From Haliscomenobacter sp965225875 (GTDB taxonomy: Bacteria; Bacteroidota; Bacteroidia; Chitinophagales; Saprospiraceae), in assembly GCF_965225875.1 (NCBI RefSeq), contig NZ_CBDDBS010000001.1, positions 1 to 64,000 on the forward strand: 64,000 nucleotides of DNA, given 5' to 3'. The notes under the pieces were generated by a model, which was not told the DNA's origin, searched no databases, and saw nothing but the letters and a program-made list of their open reading frames with translations. The number at the start of each line of letters is the position of its first letter. The first letter of the stretch is position 1. Shown one piece after another: positions 19,501 through 27,175 of the stretch. A program made the position numbers and the translations under genes.

Positions 19501-19699
19501 CGAGCTGGGCAAAGTGAAAGGTTTGTTCGACAATTTCAACATCAGCATCATTGGCCGGAACTTGTATTCATTTGACAACTATCAGGGTTTTGACCCAGAG
19601 GCCAACTCTGCTGGTCAGAGTGACCGGGTTCGTGGCGATGATTTTGGAGCAGTACCCATTCCTCGCACACTGATGATTCGTCTGAATGGTCGTTTCTAA
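16508..19699 (+). CDS. SusC/RagA-type TonB-dependent outer-membrane transporter
   Basis: Outer-membrane barrel that imports large nutrients (oligosaccharides or peptides) using TonB energy, with its SusD partner as a lid. The 1063-residue product has a signal peptide, a carboxypeptidase-regulatory-like beta-sandwich (about 30-112, VNGMVKDETGEPLIGVNI), the SusC signature LDEVVVTGN, a plug domain with SIRLRGASSING, DPLYIIDG and ALYGARAANGVI, and a long beta barrel ending in a terminal aromatic (LNGRF). The partner susD starts 18 bp downstream. Several substitutions from the usual VVVTGYG make the substrate class unpredictable. Confidence 0.95.
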   Translation: MNKKYVFRYISGMALLLLLPWVGYAQGKVMLKVNGMVKDETGEPLIGVNIQLKGTPVASITDLDGNYTLSGEVAEGEYTLVTSYIGYANSSQTVQVSASNATFQLNFDMSPDMLNLDEVVVTGNTSTTTRKSLGNNISVLNSDKIKNSATTNSLGALQGKVMGAQITQNSGDPAGGISIRLRGASSINGSSDPLYIIDGIIVDNSSQNVINRNADAQTTGFQAGQNRLVDLNSADIERIEVLNGASAAALYGARAANGVIQIFTKRGKSEKLRVEFSTSLISSQLRKEIPMTTIGERFGKKGNDRLETAQDRLTTLLVVGLSDAQLNTQGVKFVKAGYTPRTLITDKYAVKRYNYWDDIFQNAMGTENNLSFSGGSDKTQFYASLGYYDNEGILKNTNFKRYNLRLNLDQTLASWAKLSFGLGANLSRSQDMPNGNNFFNPISGVFIIDNVWDLNERDANGNLRQVEQVRINPLSIIETFDISQQTYRTMGNVKLSLFPVKGLNIDLIGGGDIYSLQGNEYHPRLPYGGVSADFFPDGYVSLATDNLMLFNNDLNITYNRNLGKSLTSTTMAGYQIQYNRRQYAAQDGRDLAPFGKTISAANNLFNRPVQSISERFISGAFIQQTFGWKEQVFITLAGRIDKSSVFAEDNQNNFYPKLSGSWVLSDYIKNKNLISSAKLRAAYGQAGNLTGIGAYDRFDNYLLSSIGGLASITPSTTFANPSVRPEKMTEFEFGGDFAFLKNRLSLSVNVYSQKITDLLLTKPVPPSVGGTSIVTNVGDNTYMDNKGFELMLNAALVRTKNFKWDLGLLYNQNRNRVYGIDGGFFYLRTGGPQAVLNGESFGAFYGTYYARDNNGNLLKTTQGLFQPERGVQTTALQGTPDRGADGQPKTTGVGSTELRKVIGDPTPDWTGSLNTNISYKKLSFYVLFDAVIGGDVYNWNRITSNNVGWGPLAEQEIKGEVPRGTVASVAGGINGGRIQEEHVEDGSFVKIREVALSYELGKVKGLFDNFNISIIGRNLYSFDNYQGFDPEANSAGQSDRVRGDDFGAVPIPRTLMIRLNGRF

Positions 19700-19717
19700 C
19701 ACTTAAAAAGGTAAACA

Positions 19718-21034
19718 ATGAAACTAAAATACATCATCTGTAGCTTTTTAGGCTTGGCGGCGCTCCTCCAAACGAGCAGCTGCACCAAGGAATACGTCAA
19801 CCCCAACGCCGCCACCAAAACCGAGGTATTGAGTTCCGCCGATGGTTTGATGGGACTAGCGGTGGGTATCCGCCGGGAATGGTCGGTTGGTGCAACCAGC
19901 GCCCTGTTCAACGTGGTGGTTTGTAATGGCCTTGCTACCAAGGAACTGACTGTTTTAAATACGGGTAACAACACCCTGGCTTCTCTGGAGGCAGGCAAAG
20001 GATCGCTTAACGGAGCGAATTCGACCATGGCCAACCTTTGGACGAGTGCCAACCTGGTCAAAGCCTACGCGCAACAATTGATCGATAATTCCTCGGTCAT
20101 TGGTGATCCTGGCACCAAAGCAGGAGTGGAAGCCTATGGCCTGTTTTTCAAGGCGCTAGCCATTGGTACCTTAGCCCAGTTTTGGGAGCAGGTACCCACC
20201 GAAGTCGTTTCTTCCAACGAATACATTGACGGCAAACGCCCTGGGTTCAAACCCCGCGCCGCTGCCCTGGATGAAGCCATTGCCATCCTCAAACAAGCCG
20301 ATGCGACCATCAAAGCAAATGCTCCTTCAGCTACGTTTAATACCAAAGTGGGTACCGACATCAGTTTGCCCAATGCCATCCAGGCAATGATTGCCCGTTT
20401 CAGCTTGATGAACGGCAAACTGGATGATGCCTTAGCTGCAGCCAATGCGGTTAGCCCAACGGTGCTTTCGGTGTTCAAATACGATGCGGTGAATCAGAAT
20501 CCAGTGTATCGTTCCGGGTTTGTGAGCAATAACGTGGTGGCGGGGGTAGCCAACTTTGGCCTTACTGGCACTTTGGCTCCTGAAGCAGCAGATGCACGGA
20601 TTGCCTTTTACCTGGGTGGAACAACTTTGAGCAAAGCCACTGGCTTTTTCAAAAGCGACCTGGACGTGATTCCAGTGTACCTGCCCAGCGAAATGACTTT
20701 GATCAAAGCAGAAGTTTTGGCTCGCCAAAACAAAATCATGGAGGCCATCGCCGAGTTGAATAAAATCCGTACCAAAACTACCGATCCGCTCAGCGTTACT
20801 GCAAAACTGGCGGCCTACAGCGGAGCTGAAACGCAGGGAGCAGTTTTGGAGGAAATTTACAAACAGCGTTGTATCGAGTTGTTTTTGTCGGGCTTAAAGC
20901 TGGAAGATTGCCGTCGTTTCAGTCGCCCTGGCCCAAACGATGCCAACTTTGAACGCAACCGCAATTTCTTCCCCTACCCTAACGTGGAACGGGACAACAA
21001 TCAGGCGAATACGCCTGCGGATCCAGCGGTATGA
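19718..21034 (+). CDS. SusD/RagB-family nutrient-binding lipoprotein
   Basis: Surface lipoprotein that closes over the preceding SusC barrel and presents substrate. Lipobox QTSSC gives lipidation at Cys22. The N-terminal TPR-like part (NLVKAYAQQLID, ALAIGTLAQFWEQVP) and the C-terminal EMTLIKAEVLARQNKIMEAIAELNKIR block followed by EEIYKQRCIELFLSG are SusD hallmarks. At 438 residues it is shorter than classic ~530-residue SusD proteins, placing it with the compact RagB/SusD subgroup. Its TGA stop is the first base triplet of a palindrome arm that supplies further in-frame stops. Confidence 0.93.
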   Translation: MKLKYIICSFLGLAALLQTSSCTKEYVNPNAATKTEVLSSADGLMGLAVGIRREWSVGATSALFNVVVCNGLATKELTVLNTGNNTLASLEAGKGSLNGANSTMANLWTSANLVKAYAQQLIDNSSVIGDPGTKAGVEAYGLFFKALAIGTLAQFWEQVPTEVVSSNEYIDGKRPGFKPRAAALDEAIAILKQADATIKANAPSATFNTKVGTDISLPNAIQAMIARFSLMNGKLDDALAAANAVSPTVLSVFKYDAVNQNPVYRSGFVSNNVVAGVANFGLTGTLAPEAADARIAFYLGGTTLSKATGFFKSDLDVIPVYLPSEMTLIKAEVLARQNKIMEAIAELNKIRTKTTDPLSVTAKLAAYSGAETQGAVLEEIYKQRCIELFLSGLKLEDCRRFSRPGPNDANFERNRNFFPYPNVERDNNQANTPADPAV

Positions 21035-21131
21035 TAATGATGAATGGTGATAAATGATGAATGGCTACCGCAGCGACTTGAACAATGCCGCTGCGGTAGC
21101 CATTCATCATTTATCACTTATCATTCATCAC
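21032..21131. repeat. Family A word-repeat palindrome (TGATGAAT words, GGCTACCGCAGCG core) overlapping two stop codons
   Basis: A 28-bp perfect stem (21048-21075 with 21089-21116) and a 13-nt loop, extended outward by imperfect TGATGAATG/TGATAA repeats. The inner part is ATGGCTACCGCAGCG. The left arm begins with the susD stop codon and continues TGA TAA TGA TGA in frame. The right arm contains the stop codon of the convergent phosphatase gene (21128-21130). It therefore sits exactly at two gene ends and probably terminates both transcripts. Confidence 0.88.
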
Positions 21132-22747
21132 TTTTTAAGGACAATCCCCATCACCGGCTTCCCTGAAGCGCCATTCGGCGCATTGATGCTCAGCCAATCG
21201 GACACAGTGGGCGCAATATCATTGACAAAAGTGGGTTGATTCGTTGAGCCGGGTTCAATTTTCCATCCGTAGAAAAGCAAGGGAACGTGGGTGTCGTATT
21301 CGTAGGCTACACCGTGGGTGACACCCTTGGGATAGTCGACGTTGAGAAATCCTGGCTCCAGGCTGAACATCACATCACCCGAACGTTTGGAATAATAGTT
21401 GTTTTGTAATAAATCCCTTCTAAAACCGCTACACGTACTGATGCTGGCATTGAGTGGTACAAAAGCGCAGGCAATCTCTGGCCGGGCCAGCAGAAACTCA
21501 ACCGTAGCGCGTTCTACATCTGGCTTATACAATTTATACTCCTGCATGAGTTTGTGGTCATAAAACAACTCCTGTTCATTGTAGATGGACACGAGTTTTT
21601 TGGCGCCAAACAATTTAGCAAGGTGCTGGTTCAGCGAGTCTTGAATAGCCGGCCCCATCACCGCCCAACGGTGGTAGCGCCGGGTGCTCATGTAGCCACG
21701 ATTGTAGGGGGCACCGTGATCAGCACTCAAAAATACCAGGTATTGGTCTTTCCCCACCTCTTGATCCAGAAAGTTCAAAAAGCCAGCTAGCTCTAAATCG
21801 AGGCGCAAATAAATATCCTCTGCTTCTATGGAGCTGGTCCCAAAAAGGTGGCCCACATAGTCGGTAGAAGAAAAACTCACCGCCAAAAGATCGGTAATGG
21901 CATCCTTGCCCAATTGTTCGTTCAATAAGGCCGCCTTGGCCATTTCGGTCGTGAGCGTAATGCCCCCAGGTGAGTAGGGCAAGTTGCGGATTTCCTCAGG
22001 CTTGTGAGGGAAGACTGGTTTATCCTCATTGGTATATTTGCCTTCGTAGGGGCTGTCATCTGCGTCACTTTCGGTGTACTGCTCAATCGGCAAGAGCGTA
22101 GTCCAGGTTTTTTTAGCCAATTCCTTAGCCATTTTTTGCTCATTAAAATCTTCCACCCACTTGGGTAAGGCCTTGGTGTAAAAATCGCTGGTCACAAAAT
22201 TCCCGGTTTTGAGGTCCAGCCAATACGTGCCATTGGAGAAATACCCAGCAGGAAAAATGGAAGAGCGATCCTTGAGCGCCACACCAACTACTTTCGCCTG
22301 ATGATTGGTGGCCAGTTTGAGCTCATCGCCCAGGGTAGTTACCATTAAGTTGCGGGGTGACATTTGCAAAGCGGCGTTGCTCGGAGCACCTACCGCCGTT
22401 ACCGATTTGTCTTCAGCACAATACACCATCCGTTCCTGGAATTTATCGTACCACATGTTCCCTACAATACCGTGCACAGAAGGGGTGGTTCCAGTGTAAA
22501 TGGTAGCATGTCCTGGGCCAGTTTCGGTAAAGGCATAGGGGTAATGGTTGTTGCGGCAGTTAAACCCCTGATTAATCAGGCGTTTGAAGCCTCCACTGGA
22601 GTATTTGTCCCAATAGCGGTAGAGGTAATCGTAACGCATTTGGTCCACCACGATACCAACCACCAATTTGGGTCGATCAGAGGGTGTTTGCGCAACTACA
22701 AAATTGGCAAGGAAGAGTAGAGCAAAAAGAGCAAGGTAGCTTCTCAT
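21128..22747 (-). CDS. PafA-type alkaline phosphatase superfamily protein
   Basis: Periplasmic phosphomonoesterase related to Elizabethkingia/Chryseobacterium PafA, a zinc enzyme that releases phosphate from organic esters and is insensitive to phosphate. The start at 22747 gives a good signal peptide (MRSYLALFALLFLANFVVAQ); the ATG at 22840 would add 31 residues before it. Metal-site VVDQMRYD, nucleophile region TETGPGH (Thr76), HGIVGN (Asn97), the PafA-type pair KDR in ALKDRSSIFPAG, a second-metal DYVGHLFG region and SADHGA are all visible. Length 539 aa matches the family. Substrates beyond phosphate esters are possible. Confidence 0.9.
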   Translation of the reverse strand: MRSYLALFALLFLANFVVAQTPSDRPKLVVGIVVDQMRYDYLYRYWDKYSSGGFKRLINQGFNCRNNHYPYAFTETGPGHATIYTGTTPSVHGIVGNMWYDKFQERMVYCAEDKSVTAVGAPSNAALQMSPRNLMVTTLGDELKLATNHQAKVVGVALKDRSSIFPAGYFSNGTYWLDLKTGNFVTSDFYTKALPKWVEDFNEQKMAKELAKKTWTTLLPIEQYTESDADDSPYEGKYTNEDKPVFPHKPEEIRNLPYSPGGITLTTEMAKAALLNEQLGKDAITDLLAVSFSSTDYVGHLFGTSSIEAEDIYLRLDLELAGFLNFLDQEVGKDQYLVFLSADHGAPYNRGYMSTRRYHRWAVMGPAIQDSLNQHLAKLFGAKKLVSIYNEQELFYDHKLMQEYKLYKPDVERATVEFLLARPEIACAFVPLNASISTCSGFRRDLLQNNYYSKRSGDVMFSLEPGFLNVDYPKGVTHGVAYEYDTHVPLLFYGWKIEPGSTNQPTFVNDIAPTVSDWLSINAPNGASGKPVMGIVLKK

Positions 22748-22893
22748 TTTGACAGATTTTTGAACAAAAAAAAGGGTTTCAGGTGTTTTCGCGGGAAAAT
22801 TAGGGGATTTTTTGGGGAAAGTGCTGCTAGTCGCAATCAATTTGCTATTTATTAACCTTCACATCACTTACAAAAGGCTTGGATGAAAAACAT

Positions 22894-22909
22894 TACGACA
22901 AATGTCGTA
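22894..22909. promoter_or_regulatory. Upstream BlaI-type operator (TACGACAAATGTCGTA)
   Basis: Perfect dyad of 7-bp arms around AA, with the ACAnnTGT core known for BlaI/MecI operators. Identical to the second site 52 bp downstream (about five helical turns). It lies between the phosphatase gene and blaI. Confidence 0.85.
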
Positions 22910-22945
22910 GAAAAATTTGCATCTCACTAAAAAGGCATTTATATT

Positions 22946-22961
22946 TACGACAAATGTCGTA
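22946..22961. promoter_or_regulatory. Downstream BlaI-type operator, overlapping the blaI promoter/start region
   Basis: Exact copy of the 16-bp site at 22894, ending 4 bp before the blaI ATG. Repressor bound here would block transcription or initiation of its own operon, the usual autoregulation of BlaI-BlaR systems. Confidence 0.88.
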
Positions 22962-22965
22962 GACC

Positions 22966-23361
22966 ATGTCTAATGAAACCAATAACCAGCCTTCTGAAGG
23001 CGAACTGGAGATCCTGCAAATCCTCTGGAAAATTGAACCAGCTACGGTGCGGCAGGTGCATGAGTTGTTGAGTGCAAACAAAGGGGTCGGGTACACTACC
23101 ACCCTGACCCAAATACAACGCATGTTGAAAAAAGGCCTCCTCAGTCGAATCGATCAGGAAGGTGGCCACTTCTACCGCTGCACCCTTCCACAACAACAAG
23201 CCCGGCAAAACCTGGTGGATAAACTGGCTCAACAACTGTTTGAAGGTTCGGGCACCCAACTGGCCATCCAGGCCCTGGGCTCCGGTAAAGTCAGCCAGAC
23301 AGAACTGGCGGAATTGGAAAAACTCCTCCAAAACCTCAAAGACCAGCAATCCAATGAATGA
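22966..23361 (+). CDS. BlaI/MecI/CopY-family transcriptional repressor
   Basis: Winged-helix repressor (131 aa) that dimerises on ACAnnTGT dyads and is released by proteolysis when the partner BlaR1-type membrane protease senses a signal. The N-terminus has the family pattern SEGELEILQILW, the recognition region VGYTTTLTQIQRMLKKGLLSR and the wing GHFYRC. The C-terminal dimerisation helix ends in acidic residues. Two perfect operators stand just upstream. The coding end overlaps the blaR1-like gene by 8 bp, which couples their translation. Confidence 0.93.
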   Translation: MSNETNNQPSEGELEILQILWKIEPATVRQVHELLSANKGVGYTTTLTQIQRMLKKGLLSRIDQEGGHFYRCTLPQQQARQNLVDKLAQQLFEGSGTQLAIQALGSGKVSQTELAELEKLLQNLKDQQSNE

Positions 23362-25189
23362 TGCGCTCATCCTTAGTTTGGGCTGGACTCTCTTACATTC
23401 CCTTTGGCAAATCGGGTTGCTCGGCCTTTGCACGCTCGGCCTGGAGCGACTCTTGCGTACCTACTCCGCACAATTGCGGCACCAGGTACTATTGTTTATG
23501 CTCGGCGGTATAGTGCTAGCCAGTGCCTACACCCTTTTCCTGGAATGGCGGTTTTTCACCCAGGTGCAGCAACTTGCCCCGAGCTTTTTAAGTGATTTTA
23601 GCTCAAATGGAACCAATCCCATTTATACTCATTCGATTGATCAGAGCCAAACCCCAGTTCCCTTTCTTCAACGTTGCAAATGGTGGATCGAAAGCCATTT
23701 GTACTGGCTCGTAGGCATTTGGGTGCTGGGGACGGCCTTTTTCAGCCTCCGTTTTGCCTGGAATTACCTGGCGTTGAGTGTGCTGCGGAGGAAGAGTAGC
23801 AGCATAGTTGATCTACAGGTTTTACAATTGATTCAACAAGTAAAATCCAGCCTGGGCTTGCGCCGAAAAATCCGGTTTTACAGTAGTTCCAGCCTGAGTT
23901 CGCCCCTCACTTTTGGGCATTTTTTCCCGGTGGTCATCCTACCTGTTGCCTTGCTGTGCCAAACGCCTCCGGCATTGTTGGAAGCTTTGATCCGCCACGA
24001 GTTGATTCACATTCGCCGGGCCGATTTTTTGGTCAATCTGTTGCTGGCGCTTTTGCAAATCCTCTTTTTTTATCACCCCTTGATTTGGGTGCTCAGCCGC
24101 CGCATCCAGGAGTTGCGCGAGGAGGCTTGTGACGAAGCTGTCCTGCTTTCTGGCTGCAACAAACTCGCGTATGCGGAGGCGCTCCTGTACTTGCAACGAT
24201 TACATCACCATCAAAATATACCCTTGGTTATGCAAGCTCAAAATCATGCTTCTCATTTTGCCACGCGGGTACGCCAGATATTGGCCGGCCCTGCTGCCAC
24301 CAAGCCTCAACTTTTTTCCCAAAGCTGGAGTAGTGCGGTTTTGTTGATGCCCCTCCTGCTCCTTGCCTTGGGGCTCTTTGCTCCTGCTGCCCAAGCGGAA
24401 AAGAAAATACCTGCCCCCAAAGTTAAATCCACTTTTGTATTGCCAGAAAAGCCCAAAACCGCAGCGACAAAGACGACATCCAAACCTTTGGTAAAAAATC
24501 CAGAAATAATTTCCCCAACAACAGTTGTAGATAATCCTCCTCCAAGCATAACGACCAGCACTATTGACAGCCTGCCCCAAAGCAGCAATGATGCAGTGCT
24601 TAGTGTAGCCGCCGAACGAATGAATGTGTTGTACATGGGTGTAGATAACCCGCTTAGCGTAGCCCTTTCGGGTATTCCAGCCGATCAGGTGCAAGTGAGT
24701 AGTCGGGATATTCGGCTGATGGCAACTGGAAAAGGGAAGTATATTGCCAGAGCGGTCAGGCCAGGCAAGGCTACAATTCTGGTGGAGGCACCGAATTATC
24801 GGCAGGAGGTAGAATTTCGGGTCAAGCCGATTCCTGATCCCACTGCAGTACTACAAGGATCTTATCAAAGCAATGGAGAGGTAAGCATATCCAAAATCAA
24901 GTCCCTGAAAAGTATTGACCTATTTATTCCGGTTGATTTTGAAACCGGATGTAAACTATTGGGATTCAACTTCATTTATATCAGCAATGACAGGACAAAA
25001 TCGCCCGTTCAGGTGTCAAATTTTGGTCATGAACTAGTCCAGGCTGCTCAAGATATCCTGGCAAATGCTGAAGTAGGCGATATGATAATATTTGACAATC
25101 CCAGGGCTAAGTGCCCAGGAGATGAAGCAAGTCGAAAAATAAACGCCATGTCTTTCAAAATCGTCGCCGATACAGAGAAAAAGGAATAA
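23354..25189 (+). CDS. BlaR1-like M56 metallopeptidase fused to GldM-like C-terminal domains
   Basis: Membrane-bound signal-transducing protease of the BlaR1/MecR1 type. The start at 23354 (MNDALILSLGWTLLHSLWQIG) gives the standard M56 beginning; an in-frame ATG at 23162 lies inside blaI in another frame. Four membrane helices surround the zinc site HELIH (His215, Glu216, His219) and EACDE (257-261). After the last helix (about 328-346) and a Pro/Thr-rich linker, the penicillin sensor of classical BlaR1 is absent. Instead residues 416-490 (ERMNVLYMGVDNPLSV) resemble GldM domain 3 and 494-606 (VGDMIIFDNPRAKCPG) resemble GldM domain 4. The ligand sensed is therefore probably not a beta-lactam. 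Domain names are from remembered family patterns. Confidence 0.85.
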   Translation: MNDALILSLGWTLLHSLWQIGLLGLCTLGLERLLRTYSAQLRHQVLLFMLGGIVLASAYTLFLEWRFFTQVQQLAPSFLSDFSSNGTNPIYTHSIDQSQTPVPFLQRCKWWIESHLYWLVGIWVLGTAFFSLRFAWNYLALSVLRRKSSSIVDLQVLQLIQQVKSSLGLRRKIRFYSSSSLSSPLTFGHFFPVVILPVALLCQTPPALLEALIRHELIHIRRADFLVNLLLALLQILFFYHPLIWVLSRRIQELREEACDEAVLLSGCNKLAYAEALLYLQRLHHHQNIPLVMQAQNHASHFATRVRQILAGPAATKPQLFSQSWSSAVLLMPLLLLALGLFAPAAQAEKKIPAPKVKSTFVLPEKPKTAATKTTSKPLVKNPEIISPTTVVDNPPPSITTSTIDSLPQSSNDAVLSVAAERMNVLYMGVDNPLSVALSGIPADQVQVSSRDIRLMATGKGKYIARAVRPGKATILVEAPNYRQEVEFRVKPIPDPTAVLQGSYQSNGEVSISKIKSLKSIDLFIPVDFETGCKLLGFNFIYISNDRTKSPVQVSNFGHELVQAAQDILANAEVGDMIIFDNPRAKCPGDEASRKINAMSFKIVADTEKKE

Positions 25190-25202
25190 CTGCTAAGCAG
25201 AT

Positions 25203-25240
25203 GGTTACAGCAGCTCGAACAAACCTCAGCTGCTGTAACC
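25203..25240. terminator. 13-bp perfect hairpin after blaR1-like gene
   Basis: GGTTACAGCAGCT (25203-25215) pairs exactly with 25228-25240 around a 12-nt loop, 13 bp after the stop codon. There is no T-run, so it may reduce rather than end transcription into the next small gene. Confidence 0.5.
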
Positions 25241-25278
25241 AAGTTCCACTTTCCGCATTATACTGGAAAACTACAACA

Positions 25279-25689
25279 ATGCTCAACCCACTCCAGCTAC
25301 TCCGTCATTCCATGCTTTGCCTGGGCTTCCTTTTTCTCTTTTTTCCAACAGCGAATTACAACAGGCTCCTGTTGCCCGTCGCTACGGTCGAAGCAGACAT
25401 CACTTTTTCCGCCCTACAAAAGTTAAAGGTATTGGACCAGTCCGCACCCGGTTTCAAATACCAAACAGGCTGCCAGGTGCGGGGGTTTAATTTGTTTTTG
25501 TTGAACAAAAAATTGGGTACTCTGGCCACCTGCAATCCTGGTGCACCAATAAACGCGAGTACTCAACAATTGATCAGCAAGGCCCAAATAGGTGACCGCC
25601 TGATTTTTGACAACATCCGCCTGGATTGTGAAGGGGGTGCTCAGGGAGTCAAATGGGGATCATTGGGCTTGACGGTGGTAGCGGATTAG
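25279..25689 (+). CDS. Exported single-domain GldM-C-terminal-like protein
   Basis: A 136-residue protein with an N-terminal signal or anchor (hydrophobic residues 11-24) and one domain resembling the last domain of the upstream BlaR1-like protein and of GldM. Shared features are a hydrophobic strand with a cysteine (YQTGCQVRGFNLFLL), a helix before AQIGDRLIFDNIRLDCEGG, and a final strand LTVVAD. The start at 25279 is chosen because it begins the signal peptide; an ATG at 25201 lies in the hairpin. It is 89 bp downstream of blaR1 on the same strand and may be a secreted partner or decoy of that sensor. Its stop overlaps the convergent esterase gene by 4 bp. Confidence 0.65.
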   Translation: MLNPLQLLRHSMLCLGFLFLFFPTANYNRLLLPVATVEADITFSALQKLKVLDQSAPGFKYQTGCQVRGFNLFLLNKKLGTLATCNPGAPINASTQQLISKAQIGDRLIFDNIRLDCEGGAQGVKWGSLGLTVVAD

Positions 25690-26930
25690 CCTTTCAAAAC
25701 CTTCAGCACCCGTCGCTCCTGTTCCCAACGGCATTCCAGCAAGTAAATCCCCGCGGGCAGGTTCGGTAAATCACTGATTTCGTTTTCTGTGCTCAAATCT
25801 CCCCGTTTTTGCCACACACTGATGCCTTGCAGGTTGCGGAGGGTTAGGGTAACTTCCGAAAGTGGTTGTGCCACGCGTAAGTGTAAGGATTCAACAATTG
25901 GATTGGGGTAAACCTGAATTTGAGGCAAGTCATTCGTGATGGAAAAGGTTGGCGTGGTGGTTGATTTCAAAAACCAGGCCTGCGTCGTTGGGTCTTTTTG
26001 AAAATAGTCAAACATCAATTGCCCAATTTTATCTTCCCCCAGGCTGGTCAGGTGCAGGCCGTCTTCGCCCACATCGGTCTGGCAATCCAGTTTAAACCCA
26101 TCGCTGCGCGGCAAACTGGCATTGCTCCAATGGTAAGAACCCCAGGTGACGTAGGGAATATTGGCTGCAGTCCCGGTGGTAATGTATCCCGGCTTTTGTT
26201 GATCGGCATTCTCAATCAGCCATTTGATCGCCCAACCGGAGTAATAATCCCTTGGAAAAAGTAGCCCCTTCCCTACCCCGCCCGGCACTGGCGTGGCATA
26301 GCCTGAAAAAGCCCGAGCTGAAAAATACACCACTTTCAGGTTGGGATATTTGTCGTGCAGGACTTCCAAGAGCAGGCGATAATCTTCCATCAGTTGCAGG
26401 GGTGCGCGAGGGAAGAGGGTGTCGCCAGTTTGGGTGTTGTCGGTTTCCACCCAGGCGAGTTGCACCTGCTTGTCGCTCAGGCCACTGCTTTTTAGGGTAT
26501 TGGTAGCGCTTTGCCAATAATTGTCGGTGGCATCGTTCATTTTTTGCACCCCTTGGCCACCGATACAAGTGTTGACGAGTACCAAATTGGGATTGATGCC
26601 AGAAAAAGCCATTGCTTTTTGTTTGAAGCGTTCAAATTCGGTGCGGGGATTGGAAGCACCTACTCCTATCATCACAATTTTTCCTTTGGCATCACTTTGC
26701 CCCTGGACATTCAGGGGTTTTACCTGGGCAATTTGCTGCTGGATCGTGCGGAGCTGGGCAGCAGGGCGTTCGTTGCGGCCATTGGCATACAGGCCGCCGA
26801 GGTAACCTCGGTAATTTTGGCCTTGTAAGTCGATGAGGGGGGTGTGGCTGGAAGGCTGGATTGAGCAGTCTTTTTGAGCCTGAATACTGAGGGAGAATAC
26901 GGCGATCAAGAGTGTAAGGATTTGGCGCAT
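25686..26930 (-). CDS. Secreted SGNH/sialate O-acetylesterase-like protein with T9SS tail
   Basis: Probable exported esterase. It has a signal peptide (LLIAVFSLSIQAQ) and a core from about residue 85 with KGKIVMIGVGASNPR. TCIGGQG near 123-130 fits a GxxQG-type block, and DGLHLTSLGEDKIGQ near 280 gives the Asp-x-x-His of the SGNH fold. The last ~75 residues (QVYPNPIVESLHL to the end) are a type IX secretion sorting domain, so the product reaches the cell surface. The catalytic serine is not obvious: the block-I GxSxT motif is not clear. Esterase activity is therefore an inference. Convergent with, and overlapping by 4 bp, the GldM-like gene. Confidence 0.65.
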   Translation of the reverse strand: MRQILTLLIAVFSLSIQAQKDCSIQPSSHTPLIDLQGQNYRGYLGGLYANGRNERPAAQLRTIQQQIAQVKPLNVQGQSDAKGKIVMIGVGASNPRTEFERFKQKAMAFSGINPNLVLVNTCIGGQGVQKMNDATDNYWQSATNTLKSSGLSDKQVQLAWVETDNTQTGDTLFPRAPLQLMEDYRLLLEVLHDKYPNLKVVYFSARAFSGYATPVPGGVGKGLLFPRDYYSGWAIKWLIENADQQKPGYITTGTAANIPYVTWGSYHWSNASLPRSDGFKLDCQTDVGEDGLHLTSLGEDKIGQLMFDYFQKDPTTQAWFLKSTTTPTFSITNDLPQIQVYPNPIVESLHLRVAQPLSEVTLTLRNLQGISVWQKRGDLSTENEISDLPNLPAGIYLLECRWEQERRVLKVLKG

Positions 26931-27063
26931 AGGTTTTTGTTTTGAGGGTTAATGGTATGGGGATAAGCCAGTTTTTGGGGTTTTGTACTCATGGGGCTTA
27001 CTTTTCTACCGGGATGCACCGCATGACTTACTGACTAAGGCTGCAACAATTGTAAAAAGTATG

Positions 27064-27071
27064 TATTTTTG
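27064..27071 (+). promoter_or_regulatory. Candidate -7 box (TATTTTTG) of the ATPase-HNH operon
   Basis: Matches TAnnTTTG and lies 104 bp before the chosen ATPase start. No TTTG at -33. Between it and the start (27121-27162) is a run of GCGGATGA/GCGGATTAA words that resembles one arm of a family A palindrome without its partner. The rest of the 245-bp gap has no recognised feature. Confidence 0.35.
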
Positions 27072-27175
27072 AAGGTGTCTTCGGCGCTTCGCAGATAGCT
27101 TTTCCCAAAGCGACAACAATGGCAACGCGGATGATGCGGATGAAACGGATTAACGCGGATTCAAATAGCGACAGA

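Noticed and set aside
21128..22747. Sulfatase as client of the FGE
   Set aside because: It lacks a CxPxR motif and has a Thr nucleophile with PafA-type KDR residues, so it is a phosphatase-type enzyme.
23354..25189. True beta-lactam receptor BlaR1
   Set aside because: The C-terminal penicillin-binding domain with its STFK-type motif is missing; GldM-like domains are present instead.
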